Part shown: piece after piece, positions 12,153 to 22,639 of the stretch
Position numbering within the stretch: the stretch's first letter is position 1
How the letters are laid out: each line of letters opens with the position of its first letter
NCBI RefSeq assembly: GCF_020497125.1
Contig: NC_059073.1
Location: 144,717,012-144,781,011, forward strand
Source of the DNA: Mauremys mutica
Taxonomy: Eukaryota; Chordata; Testudines; Geoemydidae
Direction: 5' to 3'
DNA length: 64,000 bases
Notes under the pieces: generated by a model
The model's database searches: none
What the model was told of the DNA's origin: nothing
The model's input: only the letters and a program-made list of their open reading frames with translations
Translations under genes and position numbers: made by a program

Positions 12153-13480
12153 CTGGGGATCAATGCAGGGGAGCAATTTTTTTTGTGCTGGACCTAAATA
12201 CTGAAGGATGCCAAAGGACTGGTAAAGGGGGACCCCTCTCCCCCCTTACTAAAAATGGGGAATATAAATCTATAGCTAAACAAATGCGATCACTCCACTA
12301 GTTCAGTCGCTTCGTTCTGCCAAACCTTCCAGCTCCGTTCCACCCTCTTTGCAGTTCATCTGGATTTACACCCGAGTGATTTCTCTCTTCTTGGGGTGCT
12401 TCGTTCCCACACTCTGAGTTCTGTTTTCTTAGAGACCCTCTGCGAGGGGATCATCCTGGATGCCACCACACTTTTGGTGGGGGGGGGCAGAGGAGCGGTG
12501 ACTTGGAAATTTGCAGAGTTTAGTTGGAATCTCCTAGGTTGCTGAAGTCTCCAGGACAAAATAATAGTAAAGCTTCTCTCGCTACTTAAGACTGGGGGAT
12601 CTCGAAGAAATAAGAGTGAAGAAGGTGTCTTCTGGTGGAGGAAGCAAAACAAAAAACAAAACAAAAAAACAGGACAGACTGTAACCCTAGTAATTTTGTA
12701 GCTCTAAATCAATTTCACTCCCACTCACACCACCAGATCAAGTGCCAAAAAAGGTAACTTACATGGTAAGGCTAAGAACTCAAAATGACCGTGTGCCGTT
12801 CTACAACATTAAGTCATTTCCAAAAACAAGCACTTAAACATTGGAGTTGCAATTAAAGCAAGTATTACAAATCCCAAAATAAAAAAAACTTCCTCCAGGA
12901 AAAAGGTACATTTAAAACACTGTTCTAAGATACTATAGCTTAAACCAGAACCCCTTTAAATTCCCACCACTCGTGGAGAAGATCCACTCCCCAACTTTCG
13001 CGCTGTCCATTTTTACTTGGCAAATCGGGACTCCTTAAACACCAACCATGACAGACCAAGCTGCTGTTACGAGCGAGAGCAGAAGTTTAATAACCCCTTC
13101 ACTTTCAGTCTCTTTTGCAAACTGCTTTCCCTCTTAACAGCTTCGCTGCTAACTTCGGATCTTTGTTTGCCTGCAGCCGTGTGTGTGTGTGTGTGTGTGT
13201 TTAATAGCCACAGATCTGTTTATCTACCCCCGTTGGAAGCTGAGGTTGGTTTTTTTTAAACACATATCACCCCACTGCCCTCCAGCCCCCAATACACAAA
13301 GAGCCATTACCAACAACAAGAGGTGCAGCAAATAGCCCTGCAAACGTGTGAATCGGCAAGGAGATAAAGAAGAGAGAGAGAGAAGTGCATGCGGGAGAAG
13401 TGGGGGGAAGGGAGGAGGGGAAACGAACAAGCAGAAGTGTGGATGCAAATTGCAAAGGCAGCTGCCGCTGCAGCACGTTG
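12153..13480. other. Interval between TET3 CXXC exon and CpG island
   Basis: Probably the intron between a non-coding first exon in the island and the CXXC exon. I see no coding sequence. It contains poly-A/G tracts and a short (TG)n run at 13181-13200. Confidence 0.5.
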
Positions 13481-14510
13481 CTTGCTGCTGCTTCTTTGTT
13501 CTGGAGATTCCTGCAACACCAGCCCTGCAGCCAGCTCCTTCCCCCTCTGCTACAGGAGGGGGCCTCTTTCTAAACAGCATGAGCCCAGCGGGCTCTGGCG
13601 CCTCGCAGAGCTGGGGAATCCCCCCGCCAACCCAGCCCCGGAGTCGGAGAGCGAACTCACCCCCAGCCCCAGTGCAGGGGACGGACAATGGGGAAAGTTT
13701 CCAGGCAGCTGCGGGGAGCGGAGAGGAAGGGCGTGGGGAACCACTTTGCTTCCTCTCCGAGCAGCGCCCCCACAATGCGGGGGGAGGGGAGAGGGTACGG
13801 CCAGACCCCCCCCCGGCTGGGAGCACAAATTCCCGGAACCCCCCTGGAGCGGAGCCAGGGACACCCCCCCCCCCAGCGGGATCAGCAGTTCCTCTTCCCG
13901 GGACCAGCGAGCTAGCGGGATCCCGGGTAACCGCCCCCTTCCCGGGGGCATCGGGTGAACCCGACCCCCCCACCCCACCAGCGCCCCACCAGCAGTGCGG
14001 CTACCGCAGCCTGCCCCTACGAGGGCGCTACGGGAAGTTGAGAGGCTGCTGCGCCCCAAGACTTCCTCCCTGGGGTCCCCCTTCCTGGGTCCCCCCATTC
14101 CCGCGGGGCTGCCCCCCCCCGGGGGCTGCCGCCCAGCCGCACTCACCTGCCCGGCTAACGGGGCGCCCAGCCCACGGAGGCGCTTGGCTGGAGACACATG
14201 GCTCCGGGGCTTTACCATGCGCACGATCCGCCCAGCCAGGCTCTGCCTCTGTCCCCCCGGAGGGGGGGGGGCTGCCGCTCCCCTGCGGGGAGAGCTGGGG
14301 CTGCTTCCCTGGCCGTCTGGGGCAGGTGGGGGACCCCCGCAGGACCCTGCCCCGAGGCTGCCCGCACCTCCCCTGGCTGGCAGGCGGCTCCCCCGCTGCC
14401 GGGGGCTTTGGAGGGTTTCCACATGCTGGCCCGCAACGTGCCCTCGCCCCAGCTGCACACGCCAGGGGGAGCAGCGGGGAGGGGAGGGGAATTATCCATC
14501 AGCTGTGAAA
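13480..14510 (-). promoter_or_regulatory. TET3: CpG island, probable TET3 promoter
   Basis: This kilobase is far richer in G, C and CpG than its surroundings, with runs such as 'ccccccccccagcgggatc' and many 'cgcg'-type steps. It starts about 1.4 kb upstream of the TET3 CXXC exon on the minus strand, the position expected for the promoter and a non-coding first exon of the long isoform. I could not place a TATA box or a specific first exon. Long open frames on both strands here are a by-product of high GC, with low-complexity Pro/Gly/Arg content and no recognisable domain. Bidirectional activity is possible. Confidence 0.7.
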
Positions 14511-14639
14511 TATGGCTGGGCTGGGCTGCTCCCAGGGCAATACACTGCTGGGTGCTTCCCAGGGCGCAACAGGGGACTGGGACAAGGTGGCGACCATGTC
14601 ACACACGCACACTCCTTTGTGCTAAGGGCTGCTGGGCTC

Positions 14640-15115
14640 CCCACAAGTTGGGGTATTATTGTGGAGTGCTCCTGAGAGCTGGAAAGCGGGTGCACCCCCT
14701 TGGTTGTTGTAGGATGCTCCAAGGGGGCTGAGCTATGCATTCCCTGTTTTGTTATTGGAGGGTTGCTCCAAGAGGCGGGGCCATGCATTCCCTGGTTTGT
14801 TATTGTAGGGTCACTCCAAGGGGCTGCGCTTTGTGGTCCCTGGTTTGTTATTGTACAGTCACTCCAAGGGGCTGGGCTATGTGGTCTCTGGTTTGTTAGT
14901 GTAGGGTCACTCTAAGGGGCTGGTCCATGCACTCACTGGTTTGTTGTTGTAGGATTCCTTCAGCAGGCTGGGCACTCTCTAGTTTGTTATTGTAGGGTTG
15001 CTCCTTGGGCTATTATTGTAGCATCCCTCTTGGGGCTGAGCTACACAACACTGCTTTGTTATTGTAGGGTCACTCCAGGAGATGGGGCTCGTCTAGGGGC
15101 TGTTATTGTAGGTGC
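14640..15115. repeat. Minisatellite of roughly 45-60 bp units beside the TET3 island
   Basis: The unit starts TTTGTTATTGTAGGGTCACT, continues CCAAGGGGCTGGG and ends near ATGCATTCCCTGG. At least eight units are readable, with variable unit length and point changes. The phrase 'ttgttattgtag' or a close variant recurs about every 50-60 bases. Confidence 0.85.
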
Positions 15116-15369
15116 AGCCACAGGACAGTGGTTGGCAGTAATTGAGCCCCAGAAGTTGAGGGAGGAGGCACAAGAAGCTGGCTCTACAGCTGAGCTTTCT
15201 CCCCATTCTCCCTTCCCAGTAGCACCATGTCCTTCATTTATACCCCAGAACCGGGACACTGCCAGCGTGGGGGTGACCACATGACTCTGTGCTCTGGGTC
15301 CCACGTACCCAGTTCTCTTCCAGCTCCCCACCTTGTACTTCACAGCCCCTGAGCCTCTACCATAACCTC

Positions 15370-15800
15370 CCCCATGTTCACCAACCTCCTATGCCCCCCG
15401 GCACTTTGGGTACCCCATAGGAACCCCCACACTTGTCCCCCCAATGCTTTGATGTCTCCCAACATTGTCACCCCACATTCCCCCATGCCCCATCCCCTCT
15501 GCACTCTATGCCCCCACATCCCCCCCTCAGTAGTGCCCCCACTGCTCTGTGCCCCTATACACAGCCACCAGCACTGTGTCCCCCAGAGTTCTGTGCCTCA
15601 CACATTCCCTATGCCCCCCCCACACCTCCTGTATTCTCCCTAGCACTATGTGTTCCCCCTCTCCAGTCTTCTGTCCCCATGTCACCAGTAGGGGGTGCCT
15701 GCGTCCTACCCAGCAGTACCCCTCCTCCCAGTTTGGAGGGGGCCTGGCAGGTGTCCTCTGTGCCCCTTATATTCCCCTATGCCCTGACCCCCCATTTGCT
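15370..15800. repeat. C-rich low-complexity tract
   Basis: The tract is C-rich with recurring 'cccccaca', 'tgcccc' and 'ctctg' words and little G. The long frames here are compositional (Pro/His/Ser/Cys rich) and not genes. It lies between the two parts of the minisatellite. Confidence 0.6.
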
Positions 15801-15924
15801 CTAGGCCTTTCTCCCCTTCACTCCCTGCCTGGGCAGCCCTTGGCAGTGGTGCTGGTCTCTTCCCTCTGGCTCCCCCTGCTGGCTGAGTCTGCCACCAACC
15901 CAGGCTGTCCACCACACCGCAGAT

Positions 15925-16100
15925 GAGGGAGGTTGTTATTGTAGTGTCACTCTTGGGGGCTGGGTTTCTGCACACGCTGGTTTGTTATTGTAGGTTACTC
16001 GGGGGATGACTTGGTCATACATGCTCTGTTTTTGTTATTGTAGGGCCACTCTCAGGGCCTGGACAATGTAGACACTTGATTTGTTATTGTGAGCCTGGCT
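15925..16100. repeat. Second block of the TTGTTATTGTAG minisatellite
   Basis: Four more units of the array at 14640-15115 appear here ('gttgttattgtagtgtcact', 'tttgttattgtaggttactc', 'tttgttattgtagggccact', 'tttgttattgtgag'). The array therefore looks split by about 800 bases of unrelated, partly C-rich DNA. Confidence 0.8.
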
Positions 16101-16199
16101 TTTATTTTGAAGTGGCCCTTAACAAGATAAATATCTAGCCTGAAAACAAATAAGGGTTATTTCCCCAGTTTGAGATGGACTGTGCCATGGAGAAAGCAG

Positions 16200-16330
16200 G
16201 ATGAGCTCAGCTTTTCAGGGCAGGGACAGTTTCTCACTATGTCTTTGTACAGCACCTAGCACACCAGGCCTTCAATCAGCACCAGAGCCTCCAGGCACTA
16301 CTCTAATGCAAGTAACAATCATGATAATTT
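16200..16330 (+). mobile_element. MIR-like SINE 3' segment
   Basis: 'tttgtacagcacctagcaca' followed by '...gcctccaggcactactctaa' is the 3' domain of a MIR-like/CORE-SINE family. It is seen again at 16510-16680, 28340-28430 and 31065-31335. Confidence 0.55.
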
Positions 16331-16509
16331 AAGGATTTATATTTAAGCAATTAGAGATTTGTAGCATCTGGCACCGTGATTAGTTCTTGATGAGGGACAG
16401 AGGCTTTGTTAAGAAGCTCAGTCCTCTTTGAATTTGTGTTTGTTTAAAGACTGAACAACGTTCAGGTAATTTGCATGCTGCGCCTGTTGCTTACTACATG
16501 ACACGACTG

Positions 16510-16680
16510 TCTCACTGTTACCTTGTGCTACCCCTGTCTATCTGTTGTATACACCTGTCATCCCTCTTAGGCTACACGCTGTTTGGGGCTTTTTTGTTAT
16601 GGGTATATCCTGTGCCTAACACAATGGGATCCAGATCATTGATTGGGGTCTCTAGGGTGCTTCCGCAGTAGTAACCATAA
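16510..16680 (+). mobile_element. MIR-like SINE 3' segment
   Basis: 'tcctgtgcctaacacaatgg' plus 'gattggggtctctagggtgc' is the same 3' domain as at 16200. It is decayed and has no visible head. Confidence 0.55.
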
Positions 16681-16727
16681 AAGGATAGTCTTACATTCAT
16701 CCTACCCAATGTTTCTTCAGTGTAAAG

Positions 16728-17300
16728 TCAGACAAGAAGTAATGGGTTTAACCTGCAGCAAGGGAGATTTAGGCTAGATATCAGGAAAAACTTTCTAACT
16801 CTAAGGGTAGGGTAGTTAAATTCTGGAACAGGCTTTCAAGGGAAGTTGTAGAATCTCCATCACCGGAGGTTTGTAAAAACAGGCTAGACAAACACTTGTC
16901 AGGGATAGTCTAGGTCAGGGGTAGGCAACCTATGGCACGTGTGCCAAAGGCAGCACCCGAGCTGATTTTCAGTGGCACTCACACTGCCAGGGTCCTGGCT
17001 ACCGGTCCAGGGGGCTCTGCATTTTAATTTTAAATGAAGCTTCTTAAACATTTAAAAACCTTATTTACTTTACATACAACACTAGTTTAGTTATATAATA
17101 TAGACTTATAAAAAGAGACCTAAAAACGTTAAAATGTATTACTGGCACGCAAAACCTTACATTAGAGTGAATAAATGAAGACTTGGCACACCACTTCTGA
17201 AAGGTTGCCAACCCCTGCTCTAGGTTGACTTGATCTTGCCTCACCGCTGGGCTCGATCACCTCCGCGATCCCTTCCAGCCCATTTCTCTGATTCTAAGCA
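16728..17300 (+). mobile_element. CR1 LINE 3' fragment interrupted by a hAT element
   Basis: The left part ('ggctagatatcaggaaaaac', 'ggaacaggctttcaaggga', 'ggctagacaaacacttgtca') resumes after the hAT insertion with 'ctaggttgacttgatcttgc' and ends near 'atttctctgattcta'. It is non-coding. Confidence 0.8.
16916..17217 (+). mobile_element. Non-autonomous hAT element, 302 bp
   Basis: It begins CAGGGGTAGGCAACCTATGG and ends AGGTTGCCAACCCCTG, so the ends are inverted repeats. The flanks GTCTAGGT (16908-16915) and CTCTAGGT (17218-17225) form an 8-base duplication with one mismatch. Two more copies of this family lie at 31426-31731 (reverse) and 58537-58842. There is no coding capacity. Confidence 0.9.
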
Positions 17301-17679
17301 CAGAAGCAGCGCCACTTTCCTCTGTGTTTTCTACCAGCTTTTCCAAACTCAATGCAATGCACCAGTGCCAGCAAAGACAAGTGCAGCAGAGCTCCTGCTG
17401 GCTTGGCTGCAGGCAAGCTCCCTCCCTTTTCTCACAGCCGCGAAAGCTGCCGCCTACAAAGCCACAAGTGTCCGCAGTTTGTGCCTTCTCTGGCACGTGG
17501 GCAACGTATGCGCCGAGCCCGTCCAGCTAACAGATGGGGGGACTTTGCTAATTGATTAATTTGGCACTAGAGCAAGACAACCAGGGAAGACAACAATCAA
17601 AGAGGCCCTTACATTTCAGAGCAACTTGAATGCAGATTATGGGGCGTGAACTAATAGAATGGGAGACATTCAGGATGGA

Positions 17680-17800
17680 AGAGGCAGCAGGATTAAGTAC
17701 AGGACTAGCAGTCAGGAGCAGCTGTGCTTTATCCTGCTCTGGCACTGACTTGTTATATGATCTTGGGCAAGGTCCTTGACCAGCCAAGGGCAGAAGTGAT
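17680..17800 (+). mobile_element. MIR-like SINE fragment
   Basis: 'caggactagcagtcaggagc', then 'tgctctggcactgactt' and 'gatcttgggcaaggtccttg' form the head and middle of the MIR-like SINE in sense orientation. Confidence 0.6.
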
Positions 17801-18178
17801 GTGTGAAGGCGGCTTTAAAAAATAATAATAAATACTCCTCTCCATCCTTTCCAATTTATTTTTCTGTGGCTGTTTGTTTTCTATATTTAAAAAAAATAGC
17901 TCTTCTCTATTCTGTGGTTCCCAGAAGTCTGTATGGATGACTGGAGAACTGGAAATCTGATTAATGAAGACTGGAAGTGATTTAATATTCAGAGCATTTA
18001 AAACCTTTGTTTAGTCTTTGCTTTAAGGCCTGAGAAACTTTGGGAGAAAATAGATCTTGTAATAATAAAGACTCACCACTATTATTACTTGTATTTCATT
18101 TGTGCTTAGGGGGCCACCTGAAAATGAAGCCGTATTGTGCTAGGTGCTGTACAGAGTAAGAGATTTGCTATGAGACTC

Positions 18179-18270
18179 AGGCCCAGATCCTGAAAGCTAT
18201 TTAGGTGCCTAATTCCCCTTGAAATCAATAGAGGGGAGTTAGGCACTTTATACCTTGAGGATCTGGGCCT
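18179..18270. mobile_element. Short hairpin element with perfect 13-bp terminal inverted repeats
   Basis: AGGCCCAGATCCT at 18179-18191 is exactly mirrored by AGGATCTGGGCCT at 18258-18270. The interior is also partly self-complementary ('gcctaattcccc' against 'ggggagttaggc'). This looks like an old palindromic MITE. Related text ('tgaaatcaatag' cores) occurs at several other places. Confidence 0.7.
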
Positions 18271-18289
18271 AAGAGTTTATATTCTAACT

Positions 18290-18450
18290 AGACCAGGAAA
18301 ACACAGAGTGGGGCTGGGTTAGAACAGGCACAAAGTGGGGAAATGGCTTGCCCAGGCCACCCAGAAGGTCTGTAGTAGAGCTGGGAACAGAACACAGCTC
18401 TCTTGACTTCTAACCTGGTGCTTTAGCTACTGGACCAGGCTGCCTCTCAA
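18290..18450 (-). mobile_element. MIR-like SINE, antisense
   Basis: The antisense order is visible: 'gtggggaaatggcttgccc', 'ctgtagtagagctgggaaca' and 'ggtgctttagctactggacc', which is the mirror of the SINE head. Confidence 0.6.
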
Positions 18451-20700
18451 GTCAATCAAGGGGTGATGATATTCACCCCATCCTTAAAACCAACAATACT
18501 CCATCAGAACGAGGAAAATCCAGACTAACAATCCTGACATGTCTACAGTTAAACACACACAACTATTCAGGCCAGCTTTAGCCAATATAAAAAAGTAACA
18601 CAGGGCACAAACTCAATTCCCTACCCCCCTACCTTAAATCTCTCTGTACTTCTGTTTCACCAAGGTGCTAATACCTACCTAATAAGCGATCATAAAGATT
18701 AGTTAATGTTTGTAAATCACTATATAAATATTATTGTTAAAAATTCCATTGACTCATTAATCCATCCCACAGGGTCTAATGCAAGATTGCTACAAGGTTT
18801 AGAGCCCTGACTGAGCAAAGCCTTTAAGTACATGCCTAACTTTAAGTGCACAAGTAATTCCTTTCCCATTCAGCAAAGCATTTAGGCCCAGGTCCTTAAA
18901 GATATTCAGGCTCCTAATGTCCACTGATTTCAATGGATCCGGCCTCTGGCACATGCTTACATCCCATTGTCTTTAATAGAAGGGGAGCACATGCTTAGAG
19001 TTCAGCCCATGCTCCAAAACTTTGCTGAATCAGGGCCCAGGCCTTTAGTAAACTAGGGGAAAATGTTCCAGCTCTTTACAATAAGGTGTGTCAAACCAGC
19101 ACCAATGATTGGGAAATCTCCTATCAGCTGACTGATCTGATTTCTGGACTCAAATGAGGCTCATTGCTTGTTTGCTGTGAATTACATATAGCTGATTTTT
19201 GCAGCAGTGTTCAGCAGGGCCTCTTAAATTCAAGGTTTTTACTGCAGAAGGCAAGTTGCTCCAATGATTGTAACTTGCCTTTCAAGGGTTCCGTGCTGGC
19301 AGACCCTCTGGTTTTTACATCAACATTGTTGGCTTCATATGCTCTAGGAAGAAATGAGGAGCCTCTTTCATTTCCACAACATCAGGTTTTGAATGTTCTG
19401 ATCACTATTCAAACTGCATTTGAATATGTTCTCAATGAGAGCCTAATTCTGTTCCTCTTAACCTGTCACCAAACATTCAAAGTTTCCAGTCCTTTATGCT
19501 GCAATGTGGTAGCCTGTGTTCCATGACCGCAAATTAGTTCACTGAAAAGTATGCTTTCCACTTACGGTCATGATTCTTCAAATTCCTCTGACCCCTGAGC
19601 CTGACCCTGAGTCCCACTGAAGTTAATGGATCATGGCCTAATTCTCTGTATACATTGGTCTTCTGATTTCCCTGAGTCAAAGAGTACCAGGCCCTACACT
19701 CATTGAAATAGAGGTCACAGCCTCCATTGACTTCAGCAGGAGCTGGGTTGACCCTAGAATTATAGCTATGAGTGATTGGAGAGAACTGATGTGCCATATA
19801 GTCCATCCCACGTAGGATCAAATAAAGGATTTGTTCCTACATTGGACAAAGTACTTTGTCCAGAGTCGTTTAAAATGACTCAAGCAATGAAGTACTCACA
19901 CTTGCCTGAGAAGACTGTTCCGTGATCTAATAGCTCTCAGCCTCTTCCATGCAAACTATCCCCAAACACTGCGGGGTTAAAACAACAAGGTTACAATGTG
20001 AAATAACAGCAGAGGGGAAGACACACTGAGAAGTATAAGGTAAGGCAAAGAAGTGTTTTCAGTTGAGAGATGCAGGAGAGAGAAATGAAATACCATTTTT
20101 CCTATACTGTCTGGTTAAATTTCTATGCATTTCTCTCTCCTTGCTTCATCTACCAGGGACCAAACATTTTTTAAAAAAAAATTCTAAGCCCAGGATTGTT
20201 CTATGCTAATAATAATTTCTCACATCCATATTCATCTGAGCATCTGCTTGAGTGAAATGCACACATGGTGCTGGAACCAAGATCAGTCATTTAAAAGACT
20301 GTATACACACATGCCGTTCTAGGAAACACCTGGATGCTGCTGGCACATCGGGAGATGCATAAGGACACAAGCCAGTTTAGTTTGATCCCTAGTCATTTGC
20401 AGCTTTAACTCCAAGAACTCGCTAGATCACAGCTGGCTGACAGAATCGAGAGAGGAAAATTGTAAGTTCCTTGGGGCAGGCATGTGTCTATTTCTTTGCA
20501 AAGTGGCAGGTCCATTTTGGCACCAGGGCTGGAATTTTCAGAGGTGCCTCAAGAAGTTAGGACCATGGACTACCATAAACATCAGCATTACAAAACCCAC
20601 TCACATGTGGCACCTTTAGTGGGCAGTCCCAACAGACACTAATAAATGAATGGGCCACTGAGGTTCTACTGAATTATGGTCCTCCAGGTCAGAGGTTACA
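18451..20700. other. Intergenic interval with decayed hairpin repeats only
   Basis: I find no gene. Scattered fragments such as 'gatttcaatggatccggcct' (about 18920) and 'ttgacttcagcaggagctgg' (about 19728) belong to old palindromic repeat families. Open frames here are short and unsupported. Confidence 0.5.
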
Positions 20701-20707
20701 AACAGTG

Positions 20708-20850
20708 GCTGAGATTTTCAAAAGTGACTAGTGATTTTGGATGCCCAGCTTGAAATGCCTCCAAGTTGCCTCAGCATCCAGGCCCCCATTATGGTGGTTG
20801 CAATTGGACACCCAAAATTACCAGTCACTCTTTGAAAATCTTGGCCAGAG
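20708..20850. mobile_element. Old palindromic MITE with about 33-bp arms
   Basis: The left arm 'gattttcaaaagtgactagt' and the right arm 'ccagtcactctttgaaaatc' are imperfect reverse complements about 100 bases apart. One arm of the same family appears alone near 7857-7880 ('aagtgactagtgattttgcg'). Confidence 0.65.
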
Positions 20851-22545
20851 GCTTGGTCTGCATTACATTTGCTAGTCCTGTTTTAATACATATTATCTAA
20901 ACCTGATTTACCAATTGTACTGTAGACACAGGGCTCGTGTTTGTCCCCCCTTCCCATGTTTAACCCTCAGGTAAAACAGGATTAGCAATAGCAGTGTAAA
21001 CATGCCAAGTGGGGGAGGGCAGTGTGGGGTACGTAAGCTTGCAGCAATGTGCTTAGATCAACAGGTTATTTTAGTCCTGAATTCCCAATTACACTAGGTC
21101 CCTTTATACCATCCTGGTTCTATAAAGGGGCTTTAAAGTGGAGGGTAGCTATCTGACCATTTCACATGGCTAGAGCAGTATAAAAAGGCCTTAGTCTCAA
21201 TGAAAATTAGGCCAGTCTTCCAGCTGGGCTCTCAAGACAGCACCTTTCAGCAACACCAAATTCATTCAGTTATTTATTTTTAAATAAGCCAAATGGAGTC
21301 AACTCTAAAAAGAATCTGGACTCCTTTAATAAACCAAACCCCAGATACTTTGTCCTTTATCTTTCTGCTATGTCTAGCAAGAGTCCACTCCAGCACTGAT
21401 AAGGGCCCAAACCCAGCCCTCCCTGTCCCGTCTGGTATTTTCATGTGTTCATAGTCTGGATATTCCACATAGTTCTCTAGCTGATGTGTTTGTGTAAATT
21501 CACACAGCAGGGGAAGGAGGCATTTGCCTCTGAATGTATTTGGGGATAGGTTTGTAAAGCTGGGGTGATGAAATGATTCCTGAGCACTCAGAAGGCAGAG
21601 AATTAACAACCCCGTAACCCTATTCTGCATCTTCCTTCTCTCCAACCTCTCTGGTGAATTGGAATATCCCTCCTCTCCAGCAGCTTGTCACAATCAATTT
21701 AGATTGCAAACCTTTTGGGCACAGGGCCCGTGGCCTTGATTCTGATCTTGCTGGCACCAGCGTAAATCAGCAGTAACTCTGTTGAAATCAATCAAGTTGG
21801 AGACATATAAAACCAGCGTGAAAGAGAATACAGGCTTATAACTTTAGTCACTATGTAAAGCACAATGCATTCCTGCGTTGCTATGTACAAATGAGAATAA
21901 ACAATGCATTTGCTGCAGAGACTTGAAGGGAAAAAAAAAAAAGGGTATACTGTCTCTTACTACTACACATAAGCTGATCAAGATAGGGTCATTTAGGGAT
22001 TCTGTCCTTCACCTAACCACAGCACTTGATAATTGGGTTAGGTGTATTAGATGGAGGTGGAGTTCCAAATAATTGCTGGGCCAGTGGTACTTGCTAGCCT
22101 TCCACTCTGAAGAACAGCATAATTTTGTTTGTTAACGCAGACAGATGCACAATGTAAAACTAATCCAAATAGGCATGATAACTCCCTGTACAACTGGATA
22201 CACTCAGCACTTGTAATAGAATAAATAGGAAAAAAGAAAAAAAGGGGGGGGGGGGAACGGCTTTTTGCTATGGGCCAAATTCTGTCTTCATTTACCCAAG
22301 GGAAGTCACTGGACCTGCACCAGAATAAATGGAGACAGAATTTGGACATGTGTGTATCCTATGTCTCAAAAGGAGACCACCTCATTTGAGAATTGTTACA
22401 GAAGTAGCAAAGTTCTGCTCTCTTCCAGTGTAAATCCAAAGTGACAACATGGAGTTAGTTGCACTGGTGACAGTAATCGCCACTCCAGACTAAGAATAGA
22501 AGAGAACCCTTAGTGAGAAACCCAGGAGTACCAGAACTGTAAAAT
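20851..22545. other. Intergenic interval, no gene seen
   Basis: It contains a poly-A tract near 21930, a poly-G tract near 22244-22254 and decayed hairpin-type fragments near 21733-21830. No coding sequence is supported. Confidence 0.45.
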
Positions 22546-22548
22546 CAT

Positions 22549-22630
22549 TGGGTCTGCTTCTCCTCTTACACTGGTGTACCTGATTCAAATGGATTTACAC
22601 TGGGGTAAGGGAGAGGAGAATCAGGCCTTT
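22549..22630. mobile_element. Old palindromic MITE (ttacactggtgta type)
   Basis: 'ctgcttctcctcttacactg' is mirrored by 'cactggggtaagggagagga' and 'gaatcagg'. The middle 'gattcaaatgga' matches the core found in other copies in this window, for example near 24100 and 44960. It is probably one of many relics of a single family. Confidence 0.6.
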
Positions 22631-22639
22631 TGTTTTATA

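Noticed and set aside
13348..14508. Long open frames (up to 386 codons) on both strands of the CpG island
   Set aside because: They are low-complexity Pro/Gly/Arg/Ser translations of GC-rich DNA, open in several frames at once, with no domain. They are a by-product of base composition.
14640..16100. CRISPR-like array, because of regular repeats
   Set aside because: The units are tandem with degenerate copies and no unique spacers, and the genome is a vertebrate one.
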